Origin: CAZNKU01 sp045541135
Lineage (GTDB): Bacteria; Bacillota; Clostridia; Monoglobales; Firm-18
DNA: 64,000 bases
Direction of reading: 5' to 3'
NCBI GenBank assembly: GCA_045541135.1
Contig: JAZQIO010000051.1
Location: 62,001 to 126,000, forward strand
The position numbers were made by a program, and so were the translations under genes. Shown here piece by piece: positions 26,537 through 35,386 of the stretch. Below the pieces are notes generated by a model. That model saw nothing but the letters and a program-made list of their open reading frames with translations, had not been told where the DNA came from and did no database searches. The stretch's first letter is position 1, and each line of letters begins with the position of its first letter.

Positions 26537-28348
26537 TTAAAATTCCTCCTTAATAAAATCACATGCAAAAATATTTACCTTTTCTGCACCCCATGTGTCG
26601 TTGAATTTTACGGATATTTTTTTAACAGCTTTGTTGATTTTTATTTTTGCAAGTGAATAGTAGTTGTTTTTGTTTTTGTATATCAATTCGTCGTCTGCAT
26701 ATACTTCAAAATCTTTAACAATAGTGTTAGCAACCTTTACGGGTACAAAATCAAGACCTTCATGAAGCTTTTGTGCGAATATTCTCATTTTTCGGTTTGG
26801 AGAAACAGATAACCGTTTGTAATCAAGGTCAAACTGAATCCTCAGGGTGTTAATGTGTGTTTCGTCTGTATATGAAAATTCAATACTGTCACCTTTGTTA
26901 AGGGCAACCTTATTTCCCTCATCGTCTTCATATCTTGGTCTTTCAATACCGTTGAATAAAGTATCCTTGTCCGTATCTGAAAGATTGAGTTTTGCCTCTT
27001 TTGTAATATCACTTATCTTTCTTGTGGTGAAGGGAATGAATATGCCGTCATTCATAAGAGTGTTTTGTAAAGTTATTATATATTTACCCTTTAATTCTTC
27101 AGGTTTAAGATTGTTTTTAAAACATATGGAGGCTGCAGTACCTACAGCCTGACCTAACAGCGAGCATGTACCCATTACACGTGTGGAGCTCATTGCCACA
27201 TGTGTTGCACTTATGTTTCTGCCTGCAAAGAAAAGGTTTTTGATATTATCAGAATACAAACATCTGTAAGGTATTCCGTAAGGTGAAGGAACAGGATAGC
27301 AAACAGAAGCTTTATCATCAATTGAGTTTGCTTTGAATCCCTTTGGATTATGGTCGTCCATAGGCCATCCGCCATATGCTACTATATCGTCAAATTTCCC
27401 TTCATTGTAAATATCGTTTTGTGTTAGTATGTGTTCACCTATGTAACGTACCGTTTCTCTTTTGCCAGGTAAAAATCCTACCCATTCAAGCTCCCAGTTA
27501 TCATATCCGTGATCTTCTCTGTTTTTCATATGATCCCATATTCCAAGTGCTATTTTTAAAAGTTCATCTCTTGTTTCTTCTGTGTTTGCTATGGCTTTAG
27601 TATCTCCACCAAGCTCTATCCACCACAGATTTCCGCCGCTTGTACCAATTTCATGACTTCGTATTTCACTGTACTTTACATTGTTTGCTTTAATGTCTAT
27701 GTCGTCATCTGTTTCATATACATTTGCCCATTCAGGTGGAATAAATTTGACAGGATGGTCTGTTTCTCTTGCCTGAAGAAGAATGCTCATACCCATAGTT
27801 TTACTGTCGGCAACTTTTGGGGCTATTGTCTCGTTAAATTCTTCTTTTGCTTCTCTGCCAATTCTGTATTTTGCACCTGACAGAGGAGCAAGCACGCTGT
27901 CGCCTGAACAGTCTGCAAAATATTTTGCTGTTACCTTATGCCATGAATATGTAGTTAACTGCCATGCTGTAACACTTGTGATTTTGTTTTCGGTACATTC
28001 CGCATCTAAACATGATGTATTAAGTAATAACGTGATATTTTTATTTTCCTTGATTTTACCGAATAATACGCTGTCCCATAAGGTGGGAGTAAGTGTAGGG
28101 TTGCGGTATATGTTTTCTTCTTCGAATTCTGTAAGTATACCTGTTTCTCTGTTCCAGTAACCAAGTGCACCGCGTACCCACATACGGATTTCCGAAGAAC
28201 AGTTGCCGCCAAGTACAGGACGGTCCTGAATAAGTACAACTTTCAAACCGTGACGTGCGGCTGAAAGTGCAGCTATTGTGCCGGAAAGTCCTCCGCCGAC
28301 TACACATAAATCACAACTGTGTTCTATAGTTTTGAATATGGATTTCAT
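26537..28348 (-). CDS. FAD-dependent oxidoreductase (PF12831 type) with C-terminal beta domain
   Basis: A 603-residue flavoprotein. The N-terminal Rossmann fold has LCVVGGGLSGTIAALSAARH and the FAD-contact motif PVLGGNCSSE, and TRVMGTCSLLGQAVGTAAS closes the FAD domain; this is the PF12831 FAD_oxidored family often found in carbohydrate gene clusters. Residues from about 450 to the end form an added beta-sandwich-like domain (IEFSYTDETHINTLRIQFD). The substrate is unknown; oxidation of a sugar or a uronate hydroxyl is possible. Twelve bases separate it from araM, with GAGGAGG before the ATG. Confidence 0.82.
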   Translation of the reverse strand: MKSIFKTIEHSCDLCVVGGGLSGTIAALSAARHGLKVVLIQDRPVLGGNCSSEIRMWVRGALGYWNRETGILTEFEEENIYRNPTLTPTLWDSVLFGKIKENKNITLLLNTSCLDAECTENKITSVTAWQLTTYSWHKVTAKYFADCSGDSVLAPLSGAKYRIGREAKEEFNETIAPKVADSKTMGMSILLQARETDHPVKFIPPEWANVYETDDDIDIKANNVKYSEIRSHEIGTSGGNLWWIELGGDTKAIANTEETRDELLKIALGIWDHMKNREDHGYDNWELEWVGFLPGKRETVRYIGEHILTQNDIYNEGKFDDIVAYGGWPMDDHNPKGFKANSIDDKASVCYPVPSPYGIPYRCLYSDNIKNLFFAGRNISATHVAMSSTRVMGTCSLLGQAVGTAASICFKNNLKPEELKGKYIITLQNTLMNDGIFIPFTTRKISDITKEAKLNLSDTDKDTLFNGIERPRYEDDEGNKVALNKGDSIEFSYTDETHINTLRIQFDLDYKRLSVSPNRKMRIFAQKLHEGLDFVPVKVANTIVKDFEVYADDELIYKNKNNYYSLAKIKINKAVKKISVKFNDTWGAEKVNIFACDFIKEEF

Positions 28349-28360
28349 TTTAAAGCCTCC

Positions 28361-29671
28361 TCATATAATCTCTTCAATTACACCTAAATCCCATGCAAGT
28401 CTTGAAAGAACATATTTATCGCGTATATCTTTTGTTGCTTTAAAAGCAGTGCTATTATCCTTTTCGTCAATTCCTATCTGAGACGGAGTTTTAGGAGCGT
28501 TGATTTTATCAAGCAGTTTTTCTATATCTTTGCTTGATGGCAATTCTTCATCAATTATTTTAAGTATTTTGTCCCAGTTATCTGCTATTATGTCAAATCT
28601 TACAGAATGCTTTTCTACGTTGTATTTTTGCTCTTTTTCTTCAATTTCAATCATAGTATCTGCGGCTTTGCCTAAAAACTCTTTTAACGTGTTTTTCCAT
28701 TCTTCGTATTTAAAGTTCTTTGCATATTCGGTAGCTGTTTTTCTGTTTGGGGTAACTTTCTTGATTTTTTCATAAATTTTCAATGCCATTAGTGTGCCTA
28801 TTGCACATTGAATGCCGTGCAAATCAACAGGAGCTTTAAATTCTTCACCACGCATATCCCATACGTGAGAAAAATAGTGTTCAACACCCGAGGCAGGTCT
28901 TGAAAGTCCTGCGAAATTCATTGCAACTCCGCCTAACACAAGTCCGTCAAAAACAGCTTTTACTGCATCTTCATCTCTTGTTAAAAGACTATCTGCATTA
29001 TCTACGCATTTTTTAAGTGCATTTCTTATTAAATTTGCAACCCTTTCACAGTAATATTCGCCGGTAATCAGGTTTGAAATACGCCATTCGCAAATACTTA
29101 CGTATTTTGCAATCATATCGCCAAGTCCTGATTTTAACATGTGTAATGGAGCGTTTTTAAGTATATCTATATCACCAATAACAACATTAGCACATTTGCT
29201 GTTAAGTGAAATTTTAAGTCCGTCTCGAGTAACGGAGGAGGTGGCGGAAGCATAACCATCCATAGAAGGTGCAGTAGCTACTATAATGTACGTACATTTT
29301 GCTGTATTAGCAAGTATTTTACTTATGTCGTTTATAACGCCTGAACCTATGCCTATTACAATGTCACATTCTTTGTCAAAGTGCATTACAACAGAACCTA
29401 CCGCACTTTCATTTGGCTCAAGCCTATCATCTTTGAATATGTGTTTTGAATATGGTATATTGCTATTATCTAAAACAGAGCATACATTTTCTCCTGCGGC
29501 TTTAAATGTGTTGGTATCGGCTACAATAAATGCCTTTTTGCCGTTATATTTTTTTATAATATCGGATAACTTATTTATTGCACCTTTTTCGGAAATACAC
29601 TCATCAATCTTCGCAGAATGTATTTTTCCGCATTCGCATTTTTCGTTGTTAATAATGTTTAAATAATCCAT
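28361..29671 (-). CDS. araM: sn-Glycerol-1-phosphate dehydrogenase (AraM/EgsA family)
   Basis: NAD(P)-dependent metal enzyme that interconverts dihydroxyacetone phosphate and sn-glycerol-1-phosphate. The 436-residue protein has the nucleotide-binding IGIGSGVINDISKILA, the ATAPSMDGYASATSSV loop, and the three expected metal ligands D185 (SGLGDMIAKY), H265 (ASGVEHYFSH) and H285 (VDLHGIQC). ATG at 29671 is chosen for CAGGAGA before it. First gene of an operon with the FAD oxidoreductase and GDPD, driven by a perfect sigma-A promoter. In Bacillus the enzyme makes glycerol-1-phosphate for lipids; pairing with GDPD and a DeoR regulator here suggests the catabolic direction instead. Confidence 0.9.
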   Translation of the reverse strand: MDYLNIINNEKCECGKIHSAKIDECISEKGAINKLSDIIKKYNGKKAFIVADTNTFKAAGENVCSVLDNSNIPYSKHIFKDDRLEPNESAVGSVVMHFDKECDIVIGIGSGVINDISKILANTAKCTYIIVATAPSMDGYASATSSVTRDGLKISLNSKCANVVIGDIDILKNAPLHMLKSGLGDMIAKYVSICEWRISNLITGEYYCERVANLIRNALKKCVDNADSLLTRDEDAVKAVFDGLVLGGVAMNFAGLSRPASGVEHYFSHVWDMRGEEFKAPVDLHGIQCAIGTLMALKIYEKIKKVTPNRKTATEYAKNFKYEEWKNTLKEFLGKAADTMIEIEEKEQKYNVEKHSVRFDIIADNWDKILKIIDEELPSSKDIEKLLDKINAPKTPSQIGIDEKDNSTAFKATKDIRDKYVLSRLAWDLGVIEEII

Positions 29672-29722
29672 AAAACTGTCTCCTGAAAAAAGTAATTTAC
29701 AACTTGTATATAGTATGTTATA

Positions 29723-29751
29723 ATTATACAAATTCAATCAGAATCTGTCAA
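29723..29751 (-). promoter_or_regulatory. Perfect sigma-A promoter of the araM operon
   Basis: Minus strand TTGACA (29746-29751), 17 bases, TATAAT (29723-29728), leaving a leader of about 45 bases. A promoter this strong would need repression, fitting the divergent DeoR repressor gene. AT-rich TGATTGAAA/TGATTGGAG repeats lie on the DeoR side (29801-29827), but I cannot define an operator. Confidence 0.8.
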
Positions 29752-29836
29752 TTTGTCTATTGTGTGTTGAATTTAATGTTCTGATATTGATTTAATATGT
29801 GATTGAAACGCTCAATAATTGATTGGAGTTGTATGT

Positions 29837-30571
29837 ATGCCATTTTATGAAAGAGAAGAAAAAATAATTAGTATTTTAAGGATTAATGATATAACTACTG
29901 TTGATGAAATAGCTGAAAAATTATTTATAAGTAAACCTACGGTACGAAGAGATCTTGATAAATTAGTAAAAAAAGGAATTGTGACGCGTACACACGGGGG
30001 AGCAACTTTAATAAAAAATGCAGCCGATGAAAAAATAGCTTTTTCATTTAGAGAGCAGGAACATAACAGTGCAAAGTTTATAATGGCACAAAAAGCTGTA
30101 AACTTTATAAAAGACGGTTATACAATAATGATTGACGGTTCTACAAGTGCTTTTGCATTAATACCTTTGCTTTCCGATTTTAAAAATTTAATAGTTATAA
30201 CAAATAGTGCTAAGGCTTCGTTTGCACTTGGACAAATGGGAATAAAAAATATTTCTACAGGCGGACATATGATTAATAAATCTTTTTCTTATGTAGGAGA
30301 AGATGCAATAAGAACAATAAACTACTACAATGCAGATATAGTATTTTTTTCATGCAGAAGTTTGTCTGAAAATGGTTATCTTACTGATAATTCAATAGAA
30401 GAAAATCAACTAAGAAGAGCTATGATAAAAAAATCACACAAATCTGTGTTTTTGTGTGATAAAAGCAAATTCAATAAGACTTGCCTAAACAATTTGTGTC
30501 ATATTTCTGATATTGATGAAATAATCAGTGACGAAACAATTCCTGAAAATATTTTAAATTTAATAAAATAA
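29837..30571 (+). CDS. DeoR-family transcriptional repressor
   Basis: A 244-residue regulator. The N-terminal winged helix has the DeoR signature (ITTVDEIAEKLFISKPTVRR, then TRTHGGA), and the C-terminal sugar-isomerase-like effector domain has MIDGSTSAFALIPLL and NQLRRAMIKKSHKSVFLCD. DeoR proteins usually respond to phosphorylated sugars or polyols. It is divergent from the araM operon and so probably represses it, with glycerol phosphate or DHAP as a reasonable effector guess. ATG at 29837 has TTGGAG eight bases upstream. Confidence 0.9.
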   Translation: MPFYEREEKIISILRINDITTVDEIAEKLFISKPTVRRDLDKLVKKGIVTRTHGGATLIKNAADEKIAFSFREQEHNSAKFIMAQKAVNFIKDGYTIMIDGSTSAFALIPLLSDFKNLIVITNSAKASFALGQMGIKNISTGGHMINKSFSYVGEDAIRTINYYNADIVFFSCRSLSENGYLTDNSIEENQLRRAMIKKSHKSVFLCDKSKFNKTCLNNLCHISDIDEIISDETIPENILNLIK

Positions 30572-30579
30572 ATAAAAAT

Positions 30580-30613
30580 AGGAAGATGTTAAAACATCTT
30601 CCTTAATTTTTTT
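30580..30613. terminator. Terminator between deoR and yqeY
   Basis: Stem AGGAAGATGTT (30580-30590) / AACATCTTCCT (30593-30603) followed by a T run; serves deoR and, from the other side, yqeY. Confidence 0.85.
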
Positions 30614-31055
30614 ATGATAAATGCTTTCTTACAAACTGGTTGATGACTTTACCGTCAGCTCTACCTTTTGTTTTAGGCATTATAGCCGCCATAACCTTAC
30701 CGATATCTTTCATTGATTTTGCTTCAGTTTGTGCAATAGCATCAATAACTAAAGCTTCAATTTCTTCCTCAGACATTTGCTGTGGAAGGTATGCCATCAA
30801 GACTTCAATTTCCCTGCTGAGATCATCTATTAAATCCTGACGACCACTTTTTTCATACTCAGGAAGAACATCTTTGCGTTTCTTTACTTCCTTGGCAACA
30901 ACTTCGATAACACCTTCATCATCAAGTGTTATTTTGTTGTCTTTTTCTACTTGTAACACTGATGCTCTGACCATTTGAACTGCATTTTTACGGATAGTAT
31001 CCTTATCTTTCATTGCAGATTTAAGGTCATCCATCAATTTATCTTTAAGAGACAT
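30612..31055 (-). CDS. yqeY: GatB/YqeY domain protein
   Basis: A 147-residue protein that matches the tRNA-binding tail domain of GatB as a free-standing unit. Typical stretches are LKDKLMDDLKSAMKDKDTIR, LPEYEKSGRQDLIDDL and IMPKTKGRADGKVINQFVR. Its function is not settled; a link to tRNA-dependent amidation is assumed from the domain. It lies 18 bases after rpsU, the usual Firmicutes pair. Confidence 0.94.
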   Translation of the reverse strand: MSLKDKLMDDLKSAMKDKDTIRKNAVQMVRASVLQVEKDNKITLDDEGVIEVVAKEVKKRKDVLPEYEKSGRQDLIDDLSREIEVLMAYLPQQMSEEEIEALVIDAIAQTEAKSMKDIGKVMAAIMPKTKGRADGKVINQFVRKHLS

Positions 31056-31073
31056 AGTTTTTTACCTCTAAAA

Positions 31074-31247
31074 TTAGAATTTACGCTTTCTTGCAGCCTC
31101 TGACTTTTTCTTACGCTTTACGCTTGGCTTTTCGTAATGTTCTCTCTTACGAATTTCAGATAAAACACCTGCTTTTGAGCACTGTCTTTTAAATCTGCGA
31201 AGCGCACTGTCAAGAGATTCATTTTCTTTTACTCTGATTTCTGACAC
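31074..31247 (-). CDS. rpsU: 30S ribosomal protein S21
   Basis: A 57-residue basic protein missed by length filters. It starts with GTG at 31247 behind GGAGGGAGGG and reads SEIRVKENESLDSALRRFKR and on to a Lys/Arg-rich end (KRKKKSEAARKRKF), the standard S21 sequence. S21 helps base-pairing of the Shine-Dalgarno region at initiation. It leads the rpsU-yqeY operon. Confidence 0.97.
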   Translation of the reverse strand: MSEIRVKENESLDSALRRFKRQCSKAGVLSEIRKREHYEKPSVKRKKKSEAARKRKF

Positions 31248-31312
31248 AAATTTCCCTCCCTCCGGCTACCGATATAGTAGGCGGCGTGCTGTAAATCTAC
31301 AACACTCATTAC

Positions 31313-31341
31313 ATTATACTTGAACTGTTTTGCAATGTCAA
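31313..31341 (-). promoter_or_regulatory. Perfect sigma-A promoter of rpsU-yqeY
   Basis: Minus strand TTGACA (31336-31341), 17 bases, TATAAT (31313-31318); leader about 60 bases. Confidence 0.85.
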
Positions 31342-31392
31342 TACCTAATTTATTAAATTTTTGAAAATTTGCATCTTTATTAATATTTAATG

Positions 31393-31421
31393 TTGTAATT
31401 CTTTTTCTTTTGTGTTAGAAT
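31393..31421 (+). promoter_or_regulatory. Putative promoter of secA
   Basis: TTGTAA (31393-31398), 17 bases, TAGAAT (31416-31421), about 50 bases before the secA start. Confidence 0.5.
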
Positions 31422-31475
31422 ATATTAGATATATTGTATTTAAATATGTGAGTATATTAAAGTGAGGTAAATCAA

Positions 31476-34205
31476 ATGGGCTTAATAACCAAAATATTTG
31501 GAACACACAGCGAAAGAGAAATAAAAAAGATAATGCCTTTAGTTGATAAAGTTATGTCTTTAGAAGAACAATATTCAAAAATGTCCGATGAGGAATTGAA
31601 AAATAATACATTTGTTTTTAAAAAACGACTTACAAACGGAGAAACCCTTGATGATATTCTGCCCGAAGCTTTTGCTACAGTACGTGAAGCTGCATGGCGT
31701 GTACTTGGTATGAAGCATTTTAAAGTACAGATTATAGGTGGTATAGTTTTACATCAGGGCAGAATTTCAGAAATGAAAACAGGTGAAGGTAAAACTTTGG
31801 TTTCTACATTACCTGCATATCTTAATGCACTTACAGGGAAAGGCGTACACATTGTTACTGTCAACGACTATCTTGCAAAGCGTGACAGTGAATGGATGGG
31901 AAAGGTGCATAAATTTCTTGGGCTGAAAGTTGGTCTTGTTTTACATGATATGGAAAACGATGAAAGACGTGAAGCATACAATGCAGATATAACATATATA
32001 ACAAATAACGAACTTGGTTTTGATTATTTGCGTGATAATATGGTTATTTATGAATCCCAAAAGGTACAAAGAGAACATAGTTATGCCATTGTTGACGAAG
32101 TAGATAGCATTCTTATTGATGAGGCAAGAACACCACTTATTATTTCAGGTATGGGCTCTAAATCAACACAACTATATGACATTGTTGATAAGTTTGCACG
32201 TACACTTAAGATGTTTAAAATAAAAGAAACTGATGACAAAACTCACAATAGTGATGATATAGACGCTGATTATATTGTTGATGAAAAAGCCAAAACGGCA
32301 ACTTTAACTGCAAACGGTGTAAAAAAAGCTGAAAAAGCGTTTAATATTGAAAATCTGACAGATCCTGATAATATGCTTTTACATCACCATATTAATCAGG
32401 CTATCAAAGCTCATGGAACAATGTATCGTGACCAGAACTATGTAGTTAAAGACGGACAGGTTATAATTGTTGATGAGTTTACGGGACGTATGATGGAAGG
32501 CAGACGATACAGTGACGGTTTGCATCAGGCAATTGAAGCTAAAGAACACGTTAAAGTTGAACGTGAAAGCAGAACAATGGCAACAATAACATTCCAGAAT
32601 TTCTTCCGTCTTTATACTAAACTTGCAGGTATGACCGGTACTGCGGAAACAGAAGAGCAGGAATTCAGAGAAATATACGGACTGGATGTTGTGGTAATTC
32701 CTACCAACAAAGAATTAAAGAGAATTGACTATAATGATGTCGTGTATAAGAATGAAAATGGAAAATTCAATGCTGTTGTTAAACAAATTGAAGAATGTAA
32801 CAAGAAGGGACAGCCGGTATTGGTTGGTACTATTACAATTGAAAAATCAGAACAGCTTTCTGCTTTGCTAAAAAGAAAAGGAATCAAGCATAGTGTGTTA
32901 AATGCAAAATTCCATGAAAAAGAAGCCGAAATTGTTGCACAGGCAGGTAAATTCGGAGCAGTTACAATTGCAACCAATATGGCAGGTCGTGGTACAGATA
33001 TTGTACTTGGTGGTAATGCAGAATTTATGGCAAAAGAGCAGATGCGTAAAATGGAGTATTCCGATGCGCTTATTGCAGAAGCAACAGGTTTTGCTGAAAC
33101 TGATGATAATGAGATTTTAGAAGCAAGAGAAACTTATAAAAATCTTTATGATGAATTTAAAGTAAAGACTGAAGAAGAACGCAAGAAAGTTGTTGAGGCA
33201 GGAGGATTATTTATTATAGGCACAGAACGTCACGAAAGCAGACGAATTGATAATCAGTTGCGCGGTCGAAGCGGTCGACAGGGGGATGTTGGTTCATCAA
33301 GATTTTACATTTCGCTTCAGGATGATCTTATGAGACTTTTTGGCTCTGAGCGAATTTCTATGGTTGTTGACAGACTTGGTCTTGATGAAGATGATCCTAT
33401 TGATGCTAAAATTTTGTCAAATACAATTGAGGGTGCCCAGAAAAAAATTGAGGCAAGAAACTTTGATATCCGTAAACATGTTTTGAATTATGACGATGTT
33501 ATGAATAAACAGAGAGAGATTATATACGGTGAACGTCAGAAAGTTCTTTCGGGTGATGATATTCACGAAAATATTATGTCTATGATAGAAAGTGTTGTTG
33601 ATAACATTGTATCATCCGTATGCGGAGGTATGCAATTTGCAGATGAATGGGTATGGGAAAATTATGAACCTATGATGCATCAGACTTTCGGTATTGTACC
33701 GGAATTCGGTGACGAAAAATTCAGCTTTGATGAAGTTGAGTTTAAAAATATAATTATGAAAAAGGTTACTGAGTTTTACAGTCAGCGAGAAGATGAGTTT
33801 GGTTTAGATGAAAACGGTGATAAGAGAATGCGTGAACTTGAACGTATTGCTTTACTTAAGTCCGTTGATAACAAATGGATGGAACATATTGATGCAATGG
33901 ATCAGCTTAAAAACGGTATTGGTCTTCGTGCTTACGGTCAGCATGATCCTGTTGTTGAATACAAAATTGAAGGTATGGATATGTTTGAAGAAATGGTAAA
34001 TAACATTAAAACAGATACTGTAAAAATGTTATATCATGCTAAAACAAATGCTGAAATGAAACGAGAACAAGTGGCAGAACCAATAAAAACATCCGGTGAC
34101 GGTTCTTTAAAAAAAGCACCTGTAAAAAATGAAGATAAAATAGGAAGAAATGATATGTGTCCTTGCGGAAGCGGACTTAAGTATAAAAAATGTTGTGGTA
34201 AATAA
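31476..34205 (+). CDS. secA: Preprotein translocase ATPase SecA
   Basis: Motor ATPase of the Sec export pathway, 909 residues. Walker A is MKTGEGKT (near residue 103), Walker B lies in VDEVDSILIDEAR, and ITFQNFFRLYTKLAGMTGTA and NMAGRGTDI are the classic motor motifs. The C-terminus has the zinc-binding SEC-C tail CPCGSGLKYKKCC. It has its own likely promoter and precedes prfB by 37 bases, a standard gene order. It should handle the many signal-peptide proteins encoded at 8.7-20.2 kb. Confidence 0.98.
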   Translation: MGLITKIFGTHSEREIKKIMPLVDKVMSLEEQYSKMSDEELKNNTFVFKKRLTNGETLDDILPEAFATVREAAWRVLGMKHFKVQIIGGIVLHQGRISEMKTGEGKTLVSTLPAYLNALTGKGVHIVTVNDYLAKRDSEWMGKVHKFLGLKVGLVLHDMENDERREAYNADITYITNNELGFDYLRDNMVIYESQKVQREHSYAIVDEVDSILIDEARTPLIISGMGSKSTQLYDIVDKFARTLKMFKIKETDDKTHNSDDIDADYIVDEKAKTATLTANGVKKAEKAFNIENLTDPDNMLLHHHINQAIKAHGTMYRDQNYVVKDGQVIIVDEFTGRMMEGRRYSDGLHQAIEAKEHVKVERESRTMATITFQNFFRLYTKLAGMTGTAETEEQEFREIYGLDVVVIPTNKELKRIDYNDVVYKNENGKFNAVVKQIEECNKKGQPVLVGTITIEKSEQLSALLKRKGIKHSVLNAKFHEKEAEIVAQAGKFGAVTIATNMAGRGTDIVLGGNAEFMAKEQMRKMEYSDALIAEATGFAETDDNEILEARETYKNLYDEFKVKTEEERKKVVEAGGLFIIGTERHESRRIDNQLRGRSGRQGDVGSSRFYISLQDDLMRLFGSERISMVVDRLGLDEDDPIDAKILSNTIEGAQKKIEARNFDIRKHVLNYDDVMNKQREIIYGERQKVLSGDDIHENIMSMIESVVDNIVSSVCGGMQFADEWVWENYEPMMHQTFGIVPEFGDEKFSFDEVEFKNIIMKKVTEFYSQREDEFGLDENGDKRMRELERIALLKSVDNKWMEHIDAMDQLKNGIGLRAYGQHDPVVEYKIEGMDMFEEMVNNIKTDTVKMLYHAKTNAEMKREQVAEPIKTSGDGSLKKAPVKNEDKIGRNDMCPCGSGLKYKKCCGK

Positions 34206-34242
34206 ATATTATAATAAATTTTAAACTGAAAGGGTTGATAGT

Positions 34243-35365
34243 ATGTTAGAGTTTGAAGAATATCGTCTTTCTTTAGACACTCTTGAAAAAGACATAAACG
34301 AATTGAGGGATTCACTTTGACATTTCAGGAACTGAATCTGAAATAAAGGAACTTGAAGCTAAGGCAGGAGAACCTGATTTCTATAATGATATGGAAAATG
34401 CACAAAAGGTTCTGCAAAAAACTAAGCAGTTATCAGATAAAATTGAAAGATATAAAACGCTTTACTCTCAGTGGGAGGATCTGGTTACACTTGTTTCATT
34501 AGGTAATGAAATGGAGGATTTGTCTGTTCTTGATGAAGTTGTAGAGGGTTATGAAGATTTTGTCAAAAACCTTGAAGATATGCGTCTTGAAACATTACTT
34601 TCAGAGCCATATGATAAAAATAATGCAATTATGACAATTCATCCCGGTGCAGGTGGCACAGAAGCTCAGGATTGGGCAGAAATGCTTATGAGAATGTATA
34701 CAAGATGGGCAGAAAGAAGAGGCTTTAAGGTGGAGATTCTTGATTACCTTGAAGGTGATGAAGCCGGTCTTAAGAGTGTTACTATTATGATTGAAGGTGT
34801 TAATGCCTTTGGGTATGCAAAATGTGAAAAAGGTATTCACCGTTTGGTACGTATATCTCCTTTTGATTCTTCAGGAAGACGTCATACTTCTTTTGCATCT
34901 TGCGATGTGATGCCTGAAATTGACGATGATATTCAAATAGATATTAATCCAGAAGATTTACGAGTTGATACTTACCGTTCAAGTGGTGCGGGTGGTCAGC
35001 ATATCAATAAAACTGACAGTGCTATACGTATTACACATATACCTACCGGAGTTGTTGTTTCGTGCCAGCAGGAACGTTCACAGCACAAAAACCGTGAAAC
35101 AGCTATGAAAATGCTTAAAGCTAAATTGTTTGAAATAAAAGAACGTGAACAAAAAGAGAAAATTGAGGATTTAAAAGGAGAACAAAAGGACATTGCTTGG
35201 GGAAGTCAGATTCGTTCATATGTATTCCATCCTTACAACCTTGTAAAAGATCACAGAACAAACTTTGAAGCAGGCAATATTGGTGCGGTTATGGACGGAG
35301 ATATTGACGGTTTTATTAATGAATATCTGAAAAAGTCATCACTTGGTCAACTTAACCTAAAATAA
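34243..35365 (+). CDS. prfB: Peptide chain release factor 2, with programmed +1 frameshift
   Basis: RF2 reads UGA and UAA stop codons. The gene is split into two frames: 34243-34317 (25 codons from ATG) ends at CTT followed by in-frame TGA at 34318-34320, and the rest is read from 34319 in the +1 frame. CTT-TGA-C with a GAGGG stretch just upstream is the known autoregulatory frameshift site, at which low RF2 lets the ribosome slip forward. The joined product is 373 residues, normal for RF2, with stop-recognition SPF (ISPFDSSG) and the catalytic GAGGQ loop. Without the shift only the C-terminal part from a later ATG would be seen. Confidence 0.96.
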
Positions 35366-35386
35366 ACGAAATGGAGAATTTAAACG

